DNA from: Geodermatophilus arenarius
GTDB taxonomy: Bacteria; Actinomycetota; Actinomycetes; Mycobacteriales; Geodermatophilaceae
Assembly (NCBI RefSeq): GCF_042654585.1
Contig: NZ_JBHSGR010000008.1
Span: forward strand, 1-64,000
Length of the DNA stretch: 64,000 nt
Reading direction: 5' to 3'
This document shows positions 15,809-24,529 of this stretch, one piece after another (positions within the stretch are counted from its first letter, which is position 1; the number at the start of each line of letters is the position of its first letter). The notes beneath the pieces were generated by a model. The model was not told the origin of the DNA and did not search any database. It was given only the letters and a program-made list of their open reading frames with translations. The position numbers and the translations under genes are program-made.

Positions 15809-16252
15809 TCAGTCCATCCGCCAGGCCAGCAGCGCCGCACTCGTCAGCCCCATCAGCCAGCCGAGGGCAGCCACGCACGCGGCGGCCAGGACCACGAAGC
15901 AGGCGGCCAGCCACGGCCGGTGCCGGGTGCGCCAAGCGGCCAGCGGCCCCAGGACCACCAGCGCAACGAGGGCGAGCGGGGTCCACGCCAGCGACAGGAA
16001 CCCGGCGAGGTCCAGCAGGCCACCGCTCCCCGTGTAGGAGGGCCACAGGAGCTTCGGGTCATGCCTGCCGGACGCCACCTCGGCCAGCGGCAGCCGGTGG
16101 AGGCCGTTGACGAAGTAGGGCAGCAGCACGCCCGCGCCGTAGGGCAGGACGGCCGCCAGGACGCCGCCGCAGTAGGCGGCCAGCCACCGGCGGGGCCGGG
16201 CGGGCGCGGTGACTGGGGATGTGGGCGCGGCTGGGGCTGCGGTCAGGGTCAC
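15809..16252 (-). CDS. Small hypothetical membrane protein
   Basis: 147 residues from GTG 16252. Three hydrophobic segments are visible: WLAAYCGGVLAAVLPYGAGV, FLSLAWTPLALVALVVLGPL and LAACFVVLAAACVAALGW. A short Pro/Ala head precedes them. The longer frame to 16684 is Arg/Pro-rich and lacks coding character. No family is recognised. Confidence 0.65.
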   Translation of the reverse strand: MTLTAAPAAPTSPVTAPARPRRWLAAYCGGVLAAVLPYGAGVLLPYFVNGLHRLPLAEVASGRHDPKLLWPSYTGSGGLLDLAGFLSLAWTPLALVALVVLGPLAAWRTRHRPWLAACFVVLAAACVAALGWLMGLTSAALLAWRMD

Positions 16253-16798
16253 GCGGCCGAGGTTGGCACCGGCCGGCTCAGGTGGCGACAGCGGCAGTCG
16301 CGAGGCTGAGCCGAGCCGGCCGGGGGCCGGGCGGGCAGCGGTCAGCCGTCGGCTAGCCCGTCTCCCGGTCGCGGGCGTCCATCTCGGCCAGGCTCTCGCG
16401 GAGCTCGGCGGCCTCGGCCCGACCCGGCGGCATGTCCCCGGCTGGGATTGACCCCATAAGCGGGGACAGCGCGCCGTCCGGTGGCGACTGGTGACCTCAG
16501 CCGGAGGATGCGCCGTCCCCTCTGAACGGCGGCGGGCGGGACGGTTGTGTGTCCCCGGCCTGACCGCCGCCTGTCCCGTCGAGGACCGTCTGGCCTGGAC
16601 CTTCAGCCGCCAGGGTGGCCGCATCCCGCCCGTACTGCTTCGCTGACCGGGGGCTGTTCCACGTCCCCGCCCCCGGTCAGCCACCTCCTGCTCAACGGCC
16701 GCCGCGCCGAGTCTGTGGCTACGCGGGCACGGACAGGCGGACCGGGGGGCGGCGTGCCAGGTCGGAACTTGTCAGACCCCTCCTTAGACTCCGAAATC
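16253..16798. other. Intergenic region upstream of the methyltransferase gene
   Basis: 546 bases between divergent genes with no convincing gene on either strand. Open frames here have random Arg/Pro composition. It presumably holds the promoters of the membrane protein (minus) and methyltransferase (plus). I see no controller-protein gene and no clear C-box. Confidence 0.5.
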
Positions 16799-18109
16799 AT
16801 GCGAGGCCGCCACAAGCTAGGGACGCCGACCAGCGACCAGGCGTGGCAGGCGCTACGCAGCGGGGCTAAGCACTCGGGGGACGACTACGCGCTCTACCTC
16901 GACGACGCGGCCGATGCGCTGACTCAGATGCCTGACGGCAGCATCAACACCTGCTTGACGTCCCCGCCGTACTGGGCGGTGCGGGACTATGGCCACCACG
17001 ATCAACTCGGGCTCGAGGACGAGGCTGAGGACTACGTCGAGCGCCTCGTCAAGATTTACCGCGAGGTCTACCGCGTCCTGGCTGATGACGGGACAGCGTG
17101 GCTGAACATCGGGGACAGCTACTTCAACCGCACGATTACGGTGGGCGGCAAGCCGCCGCGCACAGGTTGGCGGCGGAACAAGCAGCTCAGCCTGATCCCT
17201 TTCCGAGTCGCGCTAGCTCTAGAGGACGACGGCTGGTGGGTCCGCAACGTCGCGGTTTGGCATAAGCCGAATGCCATGCCTAGCAGCGTCTCCGACCGGC
17301 TGACCAACACATGGGAGCCGGTATTCCTGCTGTCCAAGTCGGAGAGGTACTACTTCGACTTGGACGCGATCCGCGTGCCGCACGTGACTGATGACAACGT
17401 GGAGCGGGTCCGGGCTGAGCGCGGCGACGCAGACGGCAAGGCAAAGGGGCAAGCCGAGCTGCGCCGCTGGCTCAACTCCCCGCGGCACCGCTCCACCATC
17501 GACGGACTGAAGGAAGTGGAGCGCCGCCCCAACGCTCCTGAGTCTGTCGAGCTGGCGGCATACCTGCGGGTCGCGCTCAAGCGAGAGAAGCGCTCTATCG
17601 GGTGGGTCGCGGAGCAGATCCAGCAGCCCTTTGAGCGGACGCGGCATTACTTCCGGACCGACGTCATCGGCTCACGTCTACCTCCGCCGGAGACGTGGCT
17701 TCAGCTAAAGACGCTGCTCAACTTGGACGACACGTACGACGAGGCCATGCGCGTCGAGGTTGGCGACAACGTCTTCCGCAACCACCCGCTGGGCCGTAAC
17801 CCGGGCGACCTGTGGTCCGTGCCCGTCGCCGCCAACCGTGCCGAGCACCTGGCCGTCATGCCGAAGGGACTCGCTACGCGCGCGCTGACGGCGACGCTGC
17901 CGAAGGGCGGCACCTGCCTGGACCCTTTCATGGGTACGGGCACCACCGGCCACGTCGCCCGCGCCCTCGGCGGGCGCTTCGTCGGCATCGACGTGCAGGA
18001 CGAGTACATGCGGGCCTACATAGAGGCGAGCACCCAGCAGGTGCTCACGCTTCCCCTTGAATCGGACGAGGCAGGTACAGGAACGGCTCGTTCGTCTCAA
18101 ACCCGCTAG
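16799..18109 (+). CDS. DNA methyltransferase of an SfiI-like restriction-modification system
   Basis: 436 residues from ATG 16799. Motif IV TSPPYWAVRDYG is near residue 50 and motif I DPFMGTGTTGHVARALGGRF is near 375-395, so the order is beta-class with the catalytic motif first. SPPY favours N4-cytosine methylation. Between them are VWHKPNAMPSS and WEPVFLLSKSERYYFD, typical of this class. An inserted segment (about 205-310) is probably target recognition. The convergent neighbour is an SfiI-like endonuclease, so the expected target is GGCC-N5-GGCC. Its 3' end overlaps that gene by 65 bp. Codon use is less GC-biased than in the host genes. Confidence 0.92.
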   Translation: MRGRHKLGTPTSDQAWQALRSGAKHSGDDYALYLDDAADALTQMPDGSINTCLTSPPYWAVRDYGHHDQLGLEDEAEDYVERLVKIYREVYRVLADDGTAWLNIGDSYFNRTITVGGKPPRTGWRRNKQLSLIPFRVALALEDDGWWVRNVAVWHKPNAMPSSVSDRLTNTWEPVFLLSKSERYYFDLDAIRVPHVTDDNVERVRAERGDADGKAKGQAELRRWLNSPRHRSTIDGLKEVERRPNAPESVELAAYLRVALKREKRSIGWVAEQIQQPFERTRHYFRTDVIGSRLPPPETWLQLKTLLNLDDTYDEAMRVEVGDNVFRNHPLGRNPGDLWSVPVAANRAEHLAVMPKGLATRALTATLPKGGTCLDPFMGTGTTGHVARALGGRFVGIDVQDEYMRAYIEASTQQVLTLPLESDEAGTGTARSSQTR

Positions 18110-18875
18110 CGTCCACGTCCCGCCAGATCGCCTGCGTGAAGCCATCGGTGGACCCGGCGTAGGTCAACTGCTGAAGCCGCCAGGGGCAGGCCTGCCGCAG
18201 CCGGTCGAAGTAGACGCGGATGCGTGGGTCCTCCTGCCGCGCGTCGGAGTGCTTGCCTTTGCCCCAGAAGCCGGTAGAAGCGTTGGGGTTGTACTTGTCC
18301 TTCAGCCTGCCGTGCGGGACCGCCAAGACGTAGATGTCCTTCAGGTCGCGGTACGGCTCTTGGATCTTGCTCACGTCGCGGTAGTACATGTGCACGAAGA
18401 TCGACGTGGTAACCGCGTGCAGCACGCCACCCGCCGAGGGGATCTCCATGTGCTGCGGCACGCCCGCGTCCAGGTGGTGCGCTGTCGTAACGCCGTCAAC
18501 CGTGACGTTGAAGTCCGCGTCCATGGGCAGTTGAGACGCCTGCAAAGTGTCGCGGTTGTTCTCCTTCGATGCCTTCGCATCGGCCAGTAGCACCTGCGGG
18601 ATGAGGCCGGCGGAGGTGGGGAACCAGCGGCTGCGCTTGTAGTCGATGAAGCCGGCGAAGCGCCGGTCGATCGGGTAAATCTCAGCAACTTCAAGGGCGT
18701 ACTGCGTCAGGTCCTCCGCCAGGACGATGACCTCCGTGCCCTTCGGGGGTGCGTTGTCGAAGATCCTCTTGGCTTCCCCTGAGTACTGCTGGAGGGCCTG
18801 GACGATCATGCGCAGCGTCTGCTTCTCGAGCAGCTCCAGATCATCGAGGGGGAGCAAGCGGTAGTCCTGGTGCAC
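18045..18875 (-). CDS. SfiI-like type II restriction endonuclease (GGCC-N5-GGCC expected)
   Basis: 276 residues from GTG 18875. From memory, SfiI of Streptomyces fimbriatus (269 residues) starts MHQDYREL and shares QTLRxIVQALQQYS, EVIVLAED, RRFAGFIDYKR, PQVLL-DAKAS, NRDTLQ-SQLPMDA, AVTTSIFVH-YYR, ARIRVYFDRL and ACPWRLQ; all recur here at the same positions. The PD-(D/E)XK active site would be Asp in FIDYKR with the DAK triad about 20 residues later. SfiI is a tetramer that cuts two sites at once. The start is chosen by that alignment; the frame is open to 19058 and no ribosome binding site is visible. Convergent with its methyltransferase. Confidence 0.92.
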   Translation of the reverse strand: MHQDYRLLPLDDLELLEKQTLRMIVQALQQYSGEAKRIFDNAPPKGTEVIVLAEDLTQYALEVAEIYPIDRRFAGFIDYKRSRWFPTSAGLIPQVLLADAKASKENNRDTLQASQLPMDADFNVTVDGVTTAHHLDAGVPQHMEIPSAGGVLHAVTTSIFVHMYYRDVSKIQEPYRDLKDIYVLAVPHGRLKDKYNPNASTGFWGKGKHSDARQEDPRIRVYFDRLRQACPWRLQQLTYAGSTDGFTQAIWRDVDASGFETNEPFLYLPRPIQGEA

Positions 18876-18876
18876 C

Positions 18877-18906
18877 GGCGGACCGTATCCAGGCACACGG
18901 TCCGCC
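18877..18906 (-). promoter_or_regulatory. Perfect hairpin abutting the endonuclease start codon
   Basis: On the minus strand GGCGGACCGT and ACGGTCCGCC form a perfect 10-bp stem with a 10-base loop ending one base before the GTG start. It occupies the place of the ribosome binding site. It could be an operator or an RNA structure limiting endonuclease translation. Confidence 0.6.
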
Positions 18907-19048
18907 AAGGTGGAGCACGCATAGCCGCCATCATTGGAGTTATCTAACGAGGCTGATGGGTCCCTTGGGGTTGCGTCGGCGTCGGTCGACAGGACTAGGC
19001 GGCACATGCGCGCGGAACCCGACAGGTCATGCGCCCGTAGCGACCCGC

Positions 19049-19297
19049 ATGGGTTCATACGCTGTCGCCGTGAGTCGGATCATGCGGGCTCCCGGGGGTG
19101 GCATCCACTCGCCCGTAGAGCTGTTGGATCAACTGGCCAGCAGCGTGGGGGCGTACCTGACGGCACTCAAGGACCTGGAGCGGCTGACCCGGGAGCGGGT
19201 GGTGGACGACCCGCAGGAGGTCCGGCGGCGGTGGCGGCAGCGGCTCCTTCTTCGTCGGTCGGTTAGGGGCAGCGGTCCAGGCGCAGACGCCACCTGA
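19049..19297 (+). pseudogene. Truncated duplicate of the 25,147 protein C-terminus
   Basis: 82 codons from ATG 19049. The middle reads SSVGAYLTALKDLERLTRER then VVDDPQEVRRRWRQR, nearly the same as the end of the 207-residue protein at 25147-25770 (SAYRDALNDLERLTRERVVD, DPSDVRRRWWQR). The N-terminal two thirds of that protein are missing here. It may be a decayed copy or a short gene keeping only this helical module. Confidence 0.5.
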
Positions 19298-19747
19298 TCT
19301 CGCACCAGGCAGACGTGTTCCGTCACGTCTTGGTGGTGACCGTGCCCGTGTACTCGTGCCACGAGCCGGCCCAGCCGCCGCATCGGGGGTGACCACCGGC
19401 CCGGTGACAACCAGGGTGCTCCAGTCCGGCACCTCGCTGGGCGACCCCGCCGCCACTGCTAGGCGCAGCGCGGCCCGCAGCGCAGCCGTCGCTCGGCCTA
19501 CATCGGCGCTGGGCAGCACTGCCGTCGCGGTGTAGGTCACCGGCACAGTCTCGTCGGCCGCTCCCACCTCAACCGCTGCAATGCGGCAGGCGGTCGCCCG
19601 GAAGGGGGAGCGCGCCTGGCGGCGATGGTCGGGTGACGCCCGTGGGGTGCTATGGGTGACGCGCCGCCGTCGTTGACGGCCGTCGGTGTTCCGGTACGTG
19701 AGGATCCACATGCTCGGTCAGCACGGCCGATGAACCACAGGAGAGAC
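19298..19747. other. Region without a secure gene
   Basis: 450 bases. A minus-strand frame has a plausible stretch at about 19,390-19,600 (TYTATAVLPSADVGRATAAL then DWSTLVVTGPVV), but it has no good start and runs on into the antisense of the 19049 fragment, so it may be a gene remnant. Plus-strand 19,320-19,380 resembles 15,725-15,785. Confidence 0.35.
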
Positions 19748-20227
19748 ATGCGTGCCGGTAGTGCTGTTCTGATCTCTGCCACCGTGACCCTCAGCGTCAC
19801 CGCCTGCGGTGGGGAGGCCGACGGTGGCGCAGCCGCCACGGCCACGCCGTCCACCTCATCGCCCGCCGCACCATCGACGTCGTCCCCGGCGACCACGTCG
19901 TCAACGCCCGCCGCCTCGCCCTCCTCGAGCCGGCCGGCAACCGCCGGGGACGTGCTAGACGACTTCATCGCACAGGCCTCCGTCACCGCTGGGCCGGAGG
20001 CGTGGGGCCACACCACCTCGGTGCAGCTCCTGGCCGGCGGCACCGCGATGCTGATCTTCACGGACTGGACGCCAGCGACCGTGGACCGGGACCTGGCCAA
20101 CGCCATCTGCGGCGCGGCCTACCAGTGGCGGCTCGATGCAGGGGCGTACAGCCCGGCGGCGAACGTCAGCACCATCGGCCTCTACTCCCCGGAGGAGGTG
20201 GGCGGCGAGCAGGTGTTTTCCTGCTGA
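19748..20227 (+). CDS. Small lipoprotein
   Basis: 159 residues from ATG 19748, five bases after AGGAGAG. Signal peptide MRAGSAVLISATVTLSVTAC ends in a lipobox with Cys20, followed by a Ser/Thr/Ala/Pro linker (about 30-65). The mature part, DDFIAQASVTAGPEAWGHTT and TDWTPATVDRDLANAICGAA, ends in QVFSC. It should be anchored outside the cytoplasmic membrane. No known family; similar small lipoproteins are common on actinobacterial elements. An upstream ATG at 19730 lacks a ribosome binding site. Confidence 0.8.
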   Translation: MRAGSAVLISATVTLSVTACGGEADGGAAATATPSTSSPAAPSTSSPATTSSTPAASPSSSRPATAGDVLDDFIAQASVTAGPEAWGHTTSVQLLAGGTAMLIFTDWTPATVDRDLANAICGAAYQWRLDAGAYSPAANVSTIGLYSPEEVGGEQVFSC

Positions 20228-20300
20228 TTGGGCTGTGTGACGCGCAGCGCATCGGGGTGTCGCACGTAAGCCTGGCTGTTCGCGGCTTCACCATTTCGCT

Positions 20301-20657
20301 GTGGAGTTCTTCAGTACCGTCGCCCAGCTCCTGCCGGTCCTGATGGCTGCGTCGGTGTTCTTGCTGCCCACTCTGAGGGCACGCAAGGAGGCATGGCGTT
20401 TCGCCATCATCATCAGTGGTGTCGCTGGGACCGTCGCCCTGGCCATCTGCGTACTGATGCTGTCTGGCTGGTTGCTCGAGTCGGACAAAGCCTGGGCAAC
20501 GCCGATGGTGACCGTGTGCGCCCTAGCCACCATCGTTCTCGGCGGCGTGGGGACCTTCGCCCCGGCCCTCGGGAGCAGCTCACCGAACATCGGTCAGCCC
20601 AGCGGGCAGCCAGCAGGTACGCCGTCTGGTCAGTCTGGTCAGTCTGGTCAAGCCTGA
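20301..20657 (+). CDS. Small membrane protein with SGQ repeat tail
   Basis: 118 residues from GTG 20301. Three hydrophobic stretches: TVAQLLPVLMAASVFLLPTL, FAIIISGVAGTVALAICVLM and MVTVCALATIVLGGVGTF. The C-terminus is Gly/Ser/Gln/Pro-rich and ends in three GQS units encoded by a 9-bp direct repeat. No family is recognised. It follows the lipoprotein gene by 73 bp. Confidence 0.7.
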   Translation: MEFFSTVAQLLPVLMAASVFLLPTLRARKEAWRFAIIISGVAGTVALAICVLMLSGWLLESDKAWATPMVTVCALATIVLGGVGTFAPALGSSSPNIGQPSGQPAGTPSGQSGQSGQA

Positions 20658-20840
20658 CCCTCCGAGCCGCCGGCTTCGGGTGGAGAGCGCGTCAGCGAGG
20701 GGGGGATGTGCCCAATCTCCAACTGACGTTCGCGGGCACAACCGTCGGGCGCATCAAACGATCGGCCCGGGCGCGTGACGCGCCACATCTGACGGCAGCG
20801 CCCCGACGCTGCATAGGGCCGGGGCGCTGCTGTCCATCAG

Positions 20841-21251
20841 TCAGAGCACCTGGCTGGACTGGTCCTTCCAGTCAATGAAGGCGTGGTCGTGGTCAGCGGC
20901 GAGCGGGGTGAGGTCGTCCCACTTGGCCGTCGCGACGCCCCGGCGCAGCGCCGGGTACTCCCACTCCATGTACTCGCGCAGCAGCGGCAGCGGGTCGCCC
21001 AGCGCCAGGCAGGTGCGCGGCCGGGTGCTGCCGTCGTTCATTAGGTAGGTCTCGTCCGGCGACGGGAACGCGCCGCGCAGACGCCAGGCGGCCACCGGCC
21101 AGCCGTCGAAGACGGCGATGACCCGGTCGCAGGTCGACGCCTTCGCCACGCTGATCGCCCAGGCGCGCTCCGCCCACGGCTCCAGTTGGGTAACCGTCAT
21201 CCACGGCCTGAAGGACTTGTTGACGCTCACGAACAGAACGGTTGCGGCCAT
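20841..21251 (-). CDS. Hypothetical protein (VNKSFRP family)
   Basis: 136 residues from ATG 21251. TVLFVSVNKSFRPWMTVTQL, then WAISVAKASTCDRVIAVFDG and PVAAWRLRGAF give an alternating strand/helix pattern. I recall related actinobacterial proteins with VNxSYRPGMS and VFDG-V-GVYRI motifs next to restriction or recombination genes, but no function. Soluble. Confidence 0.75.
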   Translation of the reverse strand: MAATVLFVSVNKSFRPWMTVTQLEPWAERAWAISVAKASTCDRVIAVFDGWPVAAWRLRGAFPSPDETYLMNDGSTRPRTCLALGDPLPLLREYMEWEYPALRRGVATAKWDDLTPLAADHDHAFIDWKDQSSQVL

Positions 21252-21479
21252 GACGGCGCGCTCCTTCCCGAGCGCCTGTGCGCTCGTCTCCGGGATCGCC
21301 CGATGCGTTCCCTGTGACCTATTTTACGCCGCTGGTCCCGTGGCCTCTTCCGGGCTGTGGACCCCTGGTCTAAGGCGGCGACGACGGCGGAGCGCGACGG
21401 CAAGAAACGAGCCGGCGGAGGCGGTGGCAGTGCATCCCGGCCGCACCAGCATCCGCTACGGGACGGGTGCCGGTGCCGC

Positions 21480-21791
21480 CTACGGCCGTAGTCCGAGCAC
21501 TTCCGCTGCCGCGTCCACCCGGTGCAGGTACGCCCCGCGCTGGGAACCGTCCGCCAGCCGGTAGCGCGGCCCGGGCCGCACTGGTGCGAGGTCCACCAGC
21601 CCGACGGTGCATAGGCGGGCCAGCAGGTGCCGGGCGGTGCGCACGGGCACCCCGGCCGCCGCCGCCAGTTCGGTGCACGACTGCCAGCCGGGTTCGGCGG
21701 CCAGCAGGACGCGGACCAGCGCCACCTCCCGCGCCGTGACGGGAGGTGGGCGGGTGGTGCCGCTGGGGCCTGGCTGGTCCTGCGTCGTCAT
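21480..21791 (-). CDS. Winged-helix transcriptional regulator
   Basis: 103 residues from ATG 21791. EVALVRVLLAAEPGWQSCTE, LAAAAGVPVRTARHLLARLC and TVGLVDLAPVRPGPRYRL form a helix-turn-helix plus wing of ArsR/MarR type. No metal-site cysteine pair is visible. It is divergent from the gene starting at 21946, whose promoter it may control. Confidence 0.72.
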   Translation of the reverse strand: MTTQDQPGPSGTTRPPPVTAREVALVRVLLAAEPGWQSCTELAAAAGVPVRTARHLLARLCTVGLVDLAPVRPGPRYRLADGSQRGAYLHRVDAAAEVLGLRP

Positions 21792-21945
21792 GCCGTCAAG
21801 GTAGCGCCGTTGCCGGTCCTTGCCGGTTCATGCCGCTCATTGCCGACGGGTCCCGAGGTGACGCAAGCTGCCCACGCCGGACCGGCCCGTCCGGCACCGG
21901 GGCTGACCACCCCGGCGAACACCCACCACCACCAGGAGGCACCCG

Positions 21946-22478
21946 GTGACCGTCACCAGCGCCACCCATACCGTCCGCGCCGACAACATGGCCATCGCCC
22001 ACGTGCGCGGCGTCCAGCCCATGCCGGTGTCCCTGACCGGCGGTCCGCCGAGGACCGCGAGACCGTCGAGCAGGCCATCTACGAGGCGCTGCGCCTGGTG
22101 GTCCCGCTGGCTGTGGACCGCGTGACCCTGCGGTGGCGGCCCGACGGCACGACCGTCGACGTCCGACTGCCCGGCCTGAACCGGTCCCACCCCCGGCCGC
22201 AGCACGTGGCGACCTTCCGCGTGCGGCCGGTGGACCGGGCGGCCGCGCCGCAGGACACCGCGCCGGACCCGGACCCGGTGGACGCCGCTCGGCGCGCCGC
22301 CCGGGACGCGAACGCTGCCGCCCTGGCCGCGATCCGCGAGGTCCTGGGGGACCAGCCGGTGCGCATGGCCGGGGTCGTGGAACAGGCGGTCCGGCGCGCA
22401 CTGCTGGCCGCCCACGACCTCGGCCGCGAGGAGGGCTGGCGCGCCTGCGCCGTCGAGCACTACCTGCCCACGGACTGA
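21946..22478 (+). pseudogene. Frameshifted element gene
   Basis: GTG 21946 follows AGGAGG with ideal spacing and opens VTVTSATHTVRADNMAIAHV then RGVQPMPVSLTG. That frame ends about 60 codons in. Coding character continues in the -1 frame from about 22,040 (SAEDRETVEQAIYEALRLVV, VDRVTLRWRPDGTTVDVRLP, ending ACAVEHYLPTD at 22478). The two halves look like one protein of about 177 residues. It may be an inactivating indel, a sequencing error or a programmed shift; no classical slippery heptamer is visible. Confidence 0.6.
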
Positions 22479-22607
22479 CCCTGCGACGGGCGGGGGGTGG
22501 ACTGACCGGCCGCCCCCCGCCGCGCCTGCCGCACCACCCCACCACCACCCCGGCCGGAGCACGCCGCCTGACCAGCAGCCCCCCGGCCAGCATCCGAGGA
22601 GCCCGAA

Positions 22608-23273
22608 GTGCCCGAGACATACCTCACCGACGTCCCTGCCCGCGCCGTGCGCGCTGGGGACCTGCTGGACACCGGCCGCACCGTCACCGGCTGCCGGACG
22701 GGCACCCGCTGGACGCACATCGACGTCGGCGGGGAGGCCCGCCCGTGGCGCGTGGCCGCCGACGAGCCGGTCACTGTTGCCCGGCAACGGCCAACCCCGG
22801 CCGAGCGCCGCCAGCAGATGACCCGGCTGGCGTTGGAGTCCCTGAACTACACCGCCCACCGGGACGCGCTGACCTTCGCCGCCTGCCGGGACCGCATGGC
22901 CGCCGCCCTGGCTGCCGACACCGTGCCCACGTGGTCCGACCTAGACGACCTGCCTGCGCTCTGCGCCCGCCTGGACCTGTGGCGGTGGGTGGACCTGGAG
23001 CACCGCCAGCGCGTCCTCGCCACCGTGGACGGCTGGACCGCCGCGCAGGCCGCCCGGTGGGAGGTGACCGGCAGTCATGCGGACGTGCCGAGCCGGCTCG
23101 ACGCCCTGCCCTCGGTGGCGGACGAGGTGCGCGAGCGGCTTCTCAGCCAGGCCGCGCACCTGGGCGGCAGCAGCGACCCCGGCACCCGCTTTCTCGCAGC
23201 GGCGGACACCGCCGGGCGCGCGGGCTGGCTGCGGGATCTCCGGGGCTTCGACACCCTGGGCGGGGCTGCCTGA
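22608..23273 (+). CDS. Hypothetical element protein
   Basis: 221 residues from GTG 22608, six bases after GAGGAGC. The N-terminal part VPARAVRAGDLLDTGRTVTG, then GTRWTHIDVGG and DEPVTVARQRP, reads like a small beta domain common in element proteins of this type. The rest is helical (CRDRMAAALAADTVPTWSDL; FLAAADTAGRAGWLRDL). No catalytic motif or membrane segment. The stop overlaps the next ATG (TGATG). Confidence 0.75.
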   Translation: MPETYLTDVPARAVRAGDLLDTGRTVTGCRTGTRWTHIDVGGEARPWRVAADEPVTVARQRPTPAERRQQMTRLALESLNYTAHRDALTFAACRDRMAAALAADTVPTWSDLDDLPALCARLDLWRWVDLEHRQRVLATVDGWTAAQAARWEVTGSHADVPSRLDALPSVADEVRERLLSQAAHLGGSSDPGTRFLAAADTAGRAGWLRDLRGFDTLGGAA

Positions 23274-23512
23274 TGGACCCGGACGCCTGCCGCTTCGAGG
23301 CGCTGGCGCTGGCCGCCGCGCTGACCACCCCCCGCGCTGACGCGGACCCGCCCGCGCAAGCTGCCCGCGCCGCCGCCCTGGCGGACCGGCTCATCGCCCT
23401 CGACGACTTCCTGTGCCAGAGCGGGCATCTCCCTGGCGCGTGGCGGCGCGGCCGTCACCCGGCGGACACCCGCCAGGCCGTCCCCCGGCCGGTGCCCGAT
23501 GAAGGGCGGTAA
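23273..23512 (+). CDS. Small hypothetical protein
   Basis: 79 residues from ATG 23273. MDPDACRFEALALAAALTTP then AARAAALADRLIALDDFLCQ, a helical protein with a polar tail. It is coupled by a one-base overlap to the 22608 gene. Function unknown. Confidence 0.65.
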   Translation: MDPDACRFEALALAAALTTPRADADPPAQAARAAALADRLIALDDFLCQSGHLPGAWRRGRHPADTRQAVPRPVPDEGR

Positions 23513-23665
23513 GTCGTCGTGTCGTACTGGGCTGGGCGCTGGTGGCCTGGCCGCCGCTGGCAGTCCTGCCAGGCCTGACCGTGGGCCGCCTCCTGCGCGC
23601 CCGACGGGGGGCGACGATGCTGACCCCCTGCGCTACTGCTGAGCCACCACGTGGAGGGCCGCGCC

Positions 23666-23857
23666 ATGCCCGCTGACCCGGACCGCCGCGCCCGGCTGAT
23701 CCGCCGCCGCCGCGCCGCCGCACGTGCGAACGCCCGCCATGACGATCAGCGGGACGCAGCCCGTGCCGCGATGGAGGCCCGGCTGTGCGCCCGGCGCGGC
23801 CAGCCGCTGGACCCGGACGACCCGCCGCCCGCCACCTCCGCAGCCGGGCAACCGTGA
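23666..23857 (+). CDS. Small basic hypothetical protein
   Basis: 63 residues from ATG 23666 with GGAGGG nine bases upstream. DRRARLIRRRRAAARANARH is strongly basic, followed by AAMEARLCARRGQPLDPDD. Possibly nucleic-acid binding from charge alone. Confidence 0.5.
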   Translation: MPADPDRRARLIRRRRAAARANARHDDQRDAARAAMEARLCARRGQPLDPDDPPPATSAAGQP

Positions 23858-24097
23858 TCGGACACCCACGCCCGGCCGAGGAGTGGTGGCACCCCGGCGG
23901 CCACCTAGGACCGCCGAGGCTCCGGCACCAGTGCGCGCCCTGGCCGGGCCGCTGAGGAACCACCCCCAACGGTTGCCGCCGGTGACCGGCGGCCCACCAC
24001 CACCTCAGGCGGACCCGAGGAGGCGACCCGATCCTTGCACCGGCGACGGTGGGCCAGTCGCCGGGCCATCGGGCCAGGCGGTCCGCCCGGCCGTGCA

Positions 24098-24364
24098 TCA
24101 CGCAGGGACGAGCGCTCTGCACTCGGGGCACGGGTGACCCGAGCCAAGACCCCGGCCGGGGGTCCACGGCCCCCGCAGGACACGCACGCTCGCCCCGCAG
24201 ACCGCCCGCCACGGTCCCGCGCCGCTGTCCGCGTCCTGGCGGATCACCGCGTGCGCCCACCCCGCTGCGATCCTGTCCTTGCCCACGGTGTCGCCCAACT
24301 TCGGGGCGTTGCCCACGTCGTGCTCCCGGCCCGTCACGTAGTCCTGTGCCATGCCCGCCAGCAT
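24098..24364 (-). CDS. Small protein with a CGA...C-x2-C zinc site
   Basis: 88 residues from ATG 24364 (ATG 24352 is an alternative). AQDYVTGREHDVGNAPKLGD, a central GWAHAVI, then AVCGASVRVLRG and SGHPCPECRALV. The Cys pattern matches short proteins often found on AICEs and plasmids. Function unknown; a metal site is likely. It is transcribed against its neighbours. Confidence 0.55.
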   Translation of the reverse strand: MLAGMAQDYVTGREHDVGNAPKLGDTVGKDRIAAGWAHAVIRQDADSGAGPWRAVCGASVRVLRGPWTPGRGLGSGHPCPECRALVPA

Positions 24365-24529
24365 CGCCGCCTTGGACCACCGCGCCGGGCAGCTCCGTGA
24401 CAGGAGGGGTCGGTGAGACGAGTGTGGTGCGGCCGGGTTTCCTCCTTGAGGTCTGGCCGCTGTGCCGGTGCCCGTCCCGAGCGGCGCGGCGCGGCGGGGC
24501 CGCTGTGCGGCAGGTGCGACGCTGCGTCC

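Noticed and set aside
19055..19711. Minus-strand frame of 218 codons
   Set aside because: Only the middle looks coding; no credible start, and its end is antisense to the duplicated fragment. Kept only as a possible remnant.
23500..23643. Short frame MKGGKSSCRTGLG... after the 23273 gene
   Set aside because: Overlaps the end of a better-supported gene and has low-complexity Gly/Ala/Pro content.
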